A model generated the notes under the pieces. It searched no databases and was not told the origin of the DNA. It saw nothing but the letters and a program-made list of their open reading frames with translations. Below, piece after piece: positions 14,425 to 18,801 of a DNA stretch of 18,801 nt. The DNA is from Candidatus Omnitrophota bacterium (GTDB lineage Bacteria; NPL-UPA2; BS750m-G34), in NCBI GenBank assembly GCA_016783345.1, contig JADHWT010000009.1, forward strand, positions 1 to 18,801. The letters are read 5' to 3'. Every line of letters starts with the position of its first letter. Position 1 is the stretch's first letter. Position numbers and translations under genes: made by a program.

Positions 14425-15168
14425 TTAATGCGGGATTGGGCCCTGGGCCTCTCCGGTAATAAACTGATGGATAATCGGATTAGTTGTCTCCTTGATCTCA
14501 TCCGGCGTGCCAACACCTATGATAGCCCCCTGATATAGCATGGCAATACGGTCAGCTATCTTGTAGGCGCTGACCATATCGTGGGTGACAGCTATTGAGG
14601 TTATCTTCAATTTGTTATGCAGGTCAAGGATGAGATTATTAATGGCATCAGCCATAATTGGATCTACCCCTGTAGTCGGCTCATCATAGAATACGACCTC
14701 CGGATCCATGGCAATGGCCCGGGCAAGACCTACCCTTTTTTTCATACCGCCTGATAATTCAGCAGGTTTGATATTCTCAATATCTCTTAATCCTACAAGG
14801 GCCAGTTTCTCTTTAACCTTCTCCTGAATATCTTTTTCGCTAAGCGCGGTATAGCGCTTCAGCGCGAAGCTTACATTCTCACCTACAGTCAAGGAATCAA
14901 AGAGGGCGGCTCCCTGAAAAAGCATGCCAAATCTACAGCGCACCTTATTCAGGGCATTGTTATCCATATTGGTAATATTCACACCGTCTACCCATACCTC
15001 TCCCTCATCGGGCTTGAGTATCCCTACAATGTGTTTTAAAAGGACACTCTTACCTCCGCCGCTCTGACCGATGATGACCATGGTCTCGCCCTTTTGTATA
15101 TTTAGATTGACACCATTTAGCACAGGATTCCCGCCAAAAGACTTATGAAGACCTTTAATCTCAATCAT
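14425..15168 (-). CDS. mlaF: MlaF-type ABC transporter ATP-binding protein
   Basis: ATPase of the Mla lipid transporter. From ATG 15168 it is 247 residues: Walker A GQSGGGKS at 34-41, Q-loop in RFGMLFQGAALFD, signature LSGGMKKR near 140, Walker B VVFYDEPTTGVDP near 160-172, and H-loop TSIAVTHD. The frame is open further upstream to 15213, but that would add 15 basic residues inside dnaB, whereas MIEIKGLHKSF is the normal family N terminus. The chosen start overlaps the dnaB stop by 8 nt (ATGATTGA), a coupling arrangement. mlaE and mlaD follow in the usual F-E-D order. Confidence 0.95.
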   Translation of the reverse strand: MIEIKGLHKSFGGNPVLNGVNLNIQKGETMVIIGQSGGGKSVLLKHIVGILKPDEGEVWVDGVNITNMDNNALNKVRCRFGMLFQGAALFDSLTVGENVSFALKRYTALSEKDIQEKVKEKLALVGLRDIENIKPAELSGGMKKRVGLARAIAMDPEVVFYDEPTTGVDPIMADAINNLILDLHNKLKITSIAVTHDMVSAYKIADRIAMLYQGAIIGVGTPDEIKETTNPIIHQFITGEAQGPIPH

Positions 15169-16525
15169 TTTCCGGTTCTGCTTCCGCGTCTGCCCGCGGG
15201 GAGTAATTTTCAAAACGGGTAAATTCCTTGAGGAATGTAAGTTTCATTGCCCCAACAGGGCCATTGCGCTGTTTCCCGATAATAAGTTCAGCCACGCCGT
15301 CATTTTCCGGCGTATGATTATAGAGCTCTTCTCTATAGAGAAAAGATATTACATCTCCATCCTGTTCTATAGCACCTGATTCTCTAAGGTCTGAAAGCTG
15401 AGGCCGATGGCCTTCCCTGCTCTCTACCGCGCGGCTAAGCTGGGAAAGGGCGACCACAGGGACAGTAAGTTGTCTGGCCAAGGCCTTTAACGAACGGCTT
15501 ATCTGTGATATCTCCTGTTGTCTGCTTTCTACCCGGCCCTGGCAATGCATAAGCTGGAGATAATCAACAATAATAAGCCCTATCTTCTCGCGGCTCTTTA
15601 ATCTGCGCGCCTTGGCCCTGAGTTCCAGCGGCGTCAGGATAGGAGAATCATCAATGAAGATCAGGGCCTCGGAAAGCCTCTCAGCAGCCCTGGTCAATTT
15701 CGGCCAATCAGTATCTTTTAAATAACCTGTTCTTAGTTTATGGGCATCTACACGCGCTTCAGAACAGAGGAATCTCCTTACCAGCTGTTCCTTACTCATC
15801 TCCAGACTAAATAGCGCCACAGGCACCTTCATCTCTATGCCGACGTGACTTGCTATAGTAAGAGCCAGGGCGGTCTTTCCGGAGCTCGGTCTCCCGGCAA
15901 CAATAATTAAATCCGACGGCTGCAGGCCTGCGGTCTGGACATCAAAATCAACCAGCCCGGTTGAAAGCCCTGTAACCGGGGTTTTCCCCTGGTAGAGGCC
16001 TTCTATAGTCTCAAAACTATCTTTAATAATATGTTTCATGCTATAGAAACTCTCGCCTATCTTCTTTTCGGCTATATCAAATATCATCTGTTCAGCCTTA
16101 TCCATTAAAACATCAACATCTTTACTATCTTCATACCCCTTAGTTACAATATCCGTAGCAGTAGTAATCAGTTTCCTGAGAAGGGCCTTCTCTCTTACAA
16201 TTGAGGCGTAGTGCTCTACATTGCTCGCTGTAGGGACCACGCTAAGGAGTGAACTGATATAGGCTACCCCTCCGGACTTCTCAAGATTTCCTTCACGGCG
16301 TAATTTCTCACTGATAGTCACAATATCAGCAGCCTTGCCATTTTCATATAACTCCAATATGGCCTTAAAGATATACCTGTGGGCATCACGATAAAAATTA
16401 TCTACATTCAAAATCTCTATGGATTTAGCAATAGCATCTTCTTCTAAGAGCATAGCCCCAAGGACTGCCATCTCTGCTTCTATATTTTGCGGCGGAACTT
16501 TCTCCAGTGCCAATTTCTCATTCAT
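15161..16525 (-). CDS. dnaB: Replicative DNA helicase DnaB
   Basis: Hexameric replicative helicase that unwinds DNA at the fork and recruits primase. The 454-residue protein has the N-terminal DnaB domain (PPQNIEAEMAVLGAMLLEEDAI at 11-32), the linker, and the RecA-like core with Walker A GRPSSGKTAL near 208-217, SLEMSKEQLVRR, Walker B LIIVDYLQLM near 310, LSQLSRAVE, and RESGAIEQDGDVISFLYRE; it ends with GKQRNGPVGAMKLTFLKEFTRFEN. No intein is present. It starts 11 nt after rplI with GAGGG upstream and overlaps mlaF. Position after rpsF-ssb-rpsR-rplI is the common bacterial arrangement. Confidence 0.98.
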   Translation of the reverse strand: MNEKLALEKVPPQNIEAEMAVLGAMLLEEDAIAKSIEILNVDNFYRDAHRYIFKAILELYENGKAADIVTISEKLRREGNLEKSGGVAYISSLLSVVPTASNVEHYASIVREKALLRKLITTATDIVTKGYEDSKDVDVLMDKAEQMIFDIAEKKIGESFYSMKHIIKDSFETIEGLYQGKTPVTGLSTGLVDFDVQTAGLQPSDLIIVAGRPSSGKTALALTIASHVGIEMKVPVALFSLEMSKEQLVRRFLCSEARVDAHKLRTGYLKDTDWPKLTRAAERLSEALIFIDDSPILTPLELRAKARRLKSREKIGLIIVDYLQLMHCQGRVESRQQEISQISRSLKALARQLTVPVVALSQLSRAVESREGHRPQLSDLRESGAIEQDGDVISFLYREELYNHTPENDGVAELIIGKQRNGPVGAMKLTFLKEFTRFENYSPRADAEAEPEND

Positions 16526-16536
16526 GTTCTATCCCT

Positions 16537-16980
16537 CTACTCTTTAACGACCCATACCTTAAGAGAAACACTAATCTCCTCTGAAAGCCTTAAAGGCACA
16601 TTATAGACGCCCAGAAGTTTTATAGGTTCTTTCAGGGCTATCTTCTTTTTATCTATAACTACCCCTTCTTTTTTTAATGCCTCTAAAATATCTTGCTCAC
16701 TCACCGAGCCGTATAATTTCTCATCCCCACCTGCCTTCATGCTGATAGTCAAAGAGAGAGCCTTAATTTTTTGGGCTAACCCCTCAATGTTTTTCTTTTC
16801 CTCTTCCTTTCTTTTTTGCTCACGCGCGGTAGAACGCTTCAAGGCCTCCAGATCAATATTCCCTGCCTGAAAAGCCAGCTTCTTAGGGAGAAGAAAATTA
16901 CGCGCATATCCCTTAGCCACCTTTACTACATCTCCCTTTCTCCCCAATCTCTTTACATCCTCTCGTAATACTATTTTCAT
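16537..16980 (-). CDS. rplI: 50S ribosomal protein L9
   Basis: L9 of the large ribosomal subunit, 147 residues, close to the usual length (about 148). The N-terminal domain reads MKIVLREDVKRLGRKG then VKVAKGYARNFLLPKKLA, which is diagnostic. A charged long helix (about 45-75) joins it to the C-terminal domain with KLYGSVSEQDI and KEPIKLLGVYNVPLRL. GGGAGG at 16990-16995, inside the end of the DUF2232 gene, sits 9 nt before the ATG, so the two are coupled (4-nt gap). Confidence 0.98.
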   Translation of the reverse strand: MKIVLREDVKRLGRKGDVVKVAKGYARNFLLPKKLAFQAGNIDLEALKRSTAREQKRKEEEKKNIEGLAQKIKALSLTISMKAGGDEKLYGSVSEQDILEALKKEGVVIDKKKIALKEPIKLLGVYNVPLRLSEEISVSLKVWVVKE

Positions 16981-16984
16981 CCCG

Positions 16985-17986
16985 TTAGACCTCCCTATTT
17001 GCTTTTACCTTGCGGAAATTGAACCAGACCTCAAATATACCCCAGAGGATAATTGCAATCAAAAAAAGCGGCTGCAAGACTAATAGCAGGTATAAAAGAA
17101 CCCGCAAAAAAACCGGCCAATTCCATTTTTTTAAGAAAAAATTAACCAGAATAAATCCCTGAACAAGATAGGCGGCAAGCATTAAAATCATAAGATTTAG
17201 CCCAATGCGGTAGAGGAAGTCTAACGCCATTGGCGTAGCCGCACTGTTGACAGGCGAAGCCGCACTGCCGACAGGCGTAGCCATCCCAGGGATAGCCCGA
17301 CCTATCCATATTGAAAAAAAAGCTGCGATAAAGACCCAGATAAATCTGTCCGGGATTCTCCACTGAGATACAGATAAAATAAGCCGGGCCCTATACCCTA
17401 AATTTGCTAAAAGGCGCCCTGCAAGAAAATAATTAAAACTGACAAGGGCAGTAGTTGTAATGACGATTATCGCCGGGAAACTTTTTCTTATTATGCCGCT
17501 GAGTTGATTCATTGTCTTGTGAAGCAGCGCCAATTTTTCTTCCTTCACACCCTGTTCTTTATAATAGGAAAAAGAATCAACTGCTGCCTGATCAAAATTT
17601 TCCCGCCATTCAAATAAATACCCATGCCCGGCAGTCATAAAAAACAGACCCGTTCCCAATGTCCCCAGAATTATACCTATCAAAATAATCGTGGAAGTTC
17701 GAAACGAATAATGCATCAACCACCCGACCACCCATGAAAAAAGGGACACCACTAAAACAAAACCAAGGGCCACCTTCTTGCCCACACACACAGAGAGCGC
17801 TAATCCCAGGAGGATATTTATGCCTAAAGAAGGATACGGAGCAAGTACTGCTAGTATTATAAACGGCAGGGGGAGTAAAAAGAAAACTATTTCTTTTCCG
17901 AATGAGATATGAGGTAAAGAGAAAAGGAATAAAACAGCAAGGGTTAATGCAGTTAAATAATGCGCAATTTTTCTTTTTCCAACCAC
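16985..17986 (-). CDS. DUF2232 polytopic membrane protein (YybS-like)
   Basis: A 333-residue hydrophobic protein with about eight membrane helices, placed between rpsR and rplI where a DUF2232/YybS protein is found in many bacteria. The family is poorly characterised. Visible helices cover about 8-30, 33-50, 53-68, 72-90, 95-118, 170-192, 212-230, 252-280 and 290-315. An extramembrane segment (about 120-165, YYKEQGVKEEKLALLHKTMNQLSG) precedes the C-terminal half. Between the helices ending near 230 and starting near 252 is an unusual Ala/Pro/Ser-rich loop made by a 21-bp DNA repeat. The start is GTG; no good Shine-Dalgarno is visible, and no Met appears until about residue 90. Confidence 0.85.
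   Translation of the reverse strand: MVGKRKIAHYLTALTLAVLFLFSLPHISFGKEIVFFLLPLPFIILAVLAPYPSLGINILLGLALSVCVGKKVALGFVLVVSLFSWVVGWLMHYSFRTSTIILIGIILGTLGTGLFFMTAGHGYLFEWRENFDQAAVDSFSYYKEQGVKEEKLALLHKTMNQLSGIIRKSFPAIIVITTTALVSFNYFLAGRLLANLGYRARLILSVSQWRIPDRFIWVFIAAFFSIWIGRAIPGMATPVGSAASPVNSAATPMALDFLYRIGLNLMILMLAAYLVQGFILVNFFLKKWNWPVFLRVLLYLLLVLQPLFLIAIILWGIFEVWFNFRKVKANREV
17232..17282. repeat. In-frame 21-bp tandem repeat inside the DUF2232 gene
   Basis: Two full copies (17232-17252 and 17253-17273) and a 9-bp third copy. Each begins GGCGTAGCC or GGCGAAGCC on the plus strand and continues GCACTG, then TTGACA or CCGACA. The two full copies differ at three bases. The unit is a multiple of three and encodes a heptad-like loop (ATPVGSA, ASPVNSA, ATPMALD). 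It is GC-rich compared with its AT-rich, helix-coding surroundings. Confidence 0.88.
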
Positions 17987-18019
17987 GAAAACACGGTTAA
18001 TTTTTGTAAATAATTCTAT

Positions 18020-18280
18020 TTAGCCACTAAAACCTAGAAGAGCTACCTCTCTTGCTCTTTTTATAGCCCGGGTAACAATACGCTGATGTCTGGCACAGTT
18101 TCCGGAAATCCGCCCAGGAAGGATCTTTCCCCTCTCATTTATAAAATTATTAAGCAGTTCAACGTCTCTATAGAAAATATTTTCGTTTTTATTTTTGCAG
18201 AATCTACAGACCTTCTTGCGAAAAAACCGAAGCTCTGTTTTCTTCTTTTTTAAGTCGTCTTTTTTCTTCCTTCTTCTCAT
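18020..18280 (-). CDS. rpsR: 30S ribosomal protein S18
   Basis: S18 of the small ribosomal subunit, 86 residues with a lysine/arginine-rich N terminus. Diagnostic parts are the Cys25-x2-Cys28 pair (VCRFC), NNFINERGKILPGRISGNCARHQR (with Cys62 and His65) and the tail RAIKRAREVALLGF. Keeping the cysteines marks it as the zinc-type (C+) paralogue. ATG 18280 has GAGGG about 10 nt upstream. It lies 30 nt after ssb. Confidence 0.98.
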   Translation of the reverse strand: MRRRKKKDDLKKKKTELRFFRKKVCRFCKNKNENIFYRDVELLNNFINERGKILPGRISGNCARHQRIVTRAIKRAREVALLGFSG

Positions 18281-18310
18281 TATAGTAGATCCCTCGCTTG
18301 CACCCTGGAC

Positions 18311-18724
18311 TTAAAACGGCACGTCATCTTCTTTCACTTCTTCTTGAGTCTCTACCTGAACATCCTTATTTTGAGGGGCCTGGGCATTTCCCTGAGGCCG
18401 CTCAAGAAATTGAACCCGATCAGCTACCACCTCTATCCTTGTCTTTTTCTCACCATCAGCCCCTGTCCATGACCGGCTGGAAAGTCTCCCCTCAACAAAA
18501 ACCGGCTTACCTTTGCTGAGGTAACGGCTGCATGCCTCAGCCTGTTTGGCCCATGTAACCACCCTTACGAAACATGTATCCTGTTTTTTTTCTCCGTCAG
18601 ATCCTGTATAAAATCTATTGACAGCCAGAGAAAAATTACACACAGCAGTGCCGCTGGTGGCGTAACGCAATTCCGGATCCCGGGTCATATTACCTATAAG
18701 AAAAATTTTATTCAGACTTGCCAC
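18311..18724 (-). CDS. ssb: Single-stranded DNA-binding protein
   Basis: SSB coats single-stranded DNA and recruits repair and replication partners. From GTG 18724 it is 137 residues: an OB-fold (LNKIFLIGNMTRDPELRYATSGTAVCNFSLAVNR at 4-37, FVRVVTWAKQAEACSRYLSKGKPVFVEGRL near 52-82), a short Gln/Pro-rich linker, and the acidic C-terminal tip EDDVPF that binds partner proteins. The frame extends to a TTG at 18745, but GTG 18724 is preferred because AAAGGAGG at 18731-18738 lies 6 nt upstream. It overlaps the end of rpsF by 17 nt, so translation is coupled. Confidence 0.97.
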   Translation of the reverse strand: MASLNKIFLIGNMTRDPELRYATSGTAVCNFSLAVNRFYTGSDGEKKQDTCFVRVVTWAKQAEACSRYLSKGKPVFVEGRLSSRSWTGADGEKKTRIEVVADRVQFLERPQGNAQAPQNKDVQVETQEEVKEDDVPF

Positions 18725-18801
18725 GTTCAGCCTCCTTTGTAACAATCATAAATCGTAAAAGCTGCGGGATAAGTCTATACTCATCTTTTATAGCAGAAAT
18801 T
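18708..18801 (-). CDS. rpsF: 30S ribosomal protein S6, C-terminal 30 residues (5' end outside window)
   Basis: Translating the minus strand from 18800 gives 30 codons ending in TAA at 18708-18710. The peptide contains DEYRLIPQLLRFMIVTKEAE, which matches the C-terminal strand of S6 (usually '...L.E.VLRFLIVRVE'). Position before ssb and rpsR is the conserved rpsF-ssb-rpsR order. The ssb Shine-Dalgarno lies within its Lys-Glu-Ala codons. Only the tail is present, so the call rests on this segment and context. Confidence 0.88.
   Translation of the reverse strand, partial: ISAIKDEYRLIPQLLRFMIVTKEAERGKSE
18731..18738 (-). promoter_or_regulatory. Shine-Dalgarno that sets the ssb start
   Basis: AAAGGAGG on the minus strand, 6 nt before the GTG at 18724. 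It decides against the in-frame TTG at 18745, which overlaps the site. Confidence 0.8.

Noticed and set aside
15169..15213. Upstream extension of mlaF by 15 residues
   Set aside because: The added residues lie wholly in dnaB, and the family N terminus MIEIKGL starts at 15168.
17142..17363. Alternative 73-codon minus-strand frame over the DUF2232 repeat
   Set aside because: It overlaps a continuous membrane-protein frame and its Cys/Gly repeats simply reflect the 21-bp DNA repeat in another frame.

Overview
The window reads as one long minus-strand gene train from a Gram-negative-type anaerobic bacterium. It encodes an outer-membrane lipid transport set (Mla F-E-D) and carbon monoxide dehydrogenase/acetyl-CoA synthase (Wood-Ljungdahl) proteins. 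My best guess is a deep-branching, probably metagenome-derived lineage such as Omnitrophota, but that is inference from gene content. Nothing in the window fixes the taxon, and I see no rRNA, tRNA or CRISPR array.

Layout in direction of transcription (right to left). (1) 18801-15161 is the classic ribosomal/replication cluster: end of rpsF, ssb, rpsR, a DUF2232 membrane protein, rplI, dnaB. (2) 15168-12807 is mlaF-mlaE-mlaD, joined to dnaB by an 8-nt overlap. (3) 12786-10076 holds radA, a 65-residue zinc-ribbon-like protein, rsmI and a cyclophilin-like protein. Three copies of a short hairpin repeat punctuate this part, and each supplies the stop codon of the gene in front of it. (4) eno lies at 10074-8791. 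(5) 8790-3018 is an AT-rich accessory island: a stand-alone SIR2-domain protein, a 1086-residue helical protein of no recognised domain, and an AlbA_2/Schlafen-like protein with a GHKL-type ATPase region and a C-terminal winged helix, spaced 6 nt apart. A possible decayed small ORF lies on its upstream side and a 3 x 11-bp tandem repeat on its downstream side. (6) 2984-1 carries ftsB/divIC, cooC, acsD (corrinoid protein small subunit) and the first 343 codons of cooS/acsA, tightly packed with overlaps.

The most interesting part is the island. eno and ftsB are neighbours in many bacteria. Here they are separated by about 5.8 kb of compositionally different DNA holding a compact three-gene operon that looks like an anti-phage defence system: an NAD-hydrolysing SIR2 effector, a large putative sensor and a nucleic-acid-binding accessory protein. 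The SIR2 catalytic motifs are intact, and I cannot match the three-gene combination to a named system. Other points of note are the stop-codon-associated hairpin repeats, the in-frame 21-bp repeat in the DUF2232 gene, and the translational overlap of a cell-division gene with CO dehydrogenase maturation.
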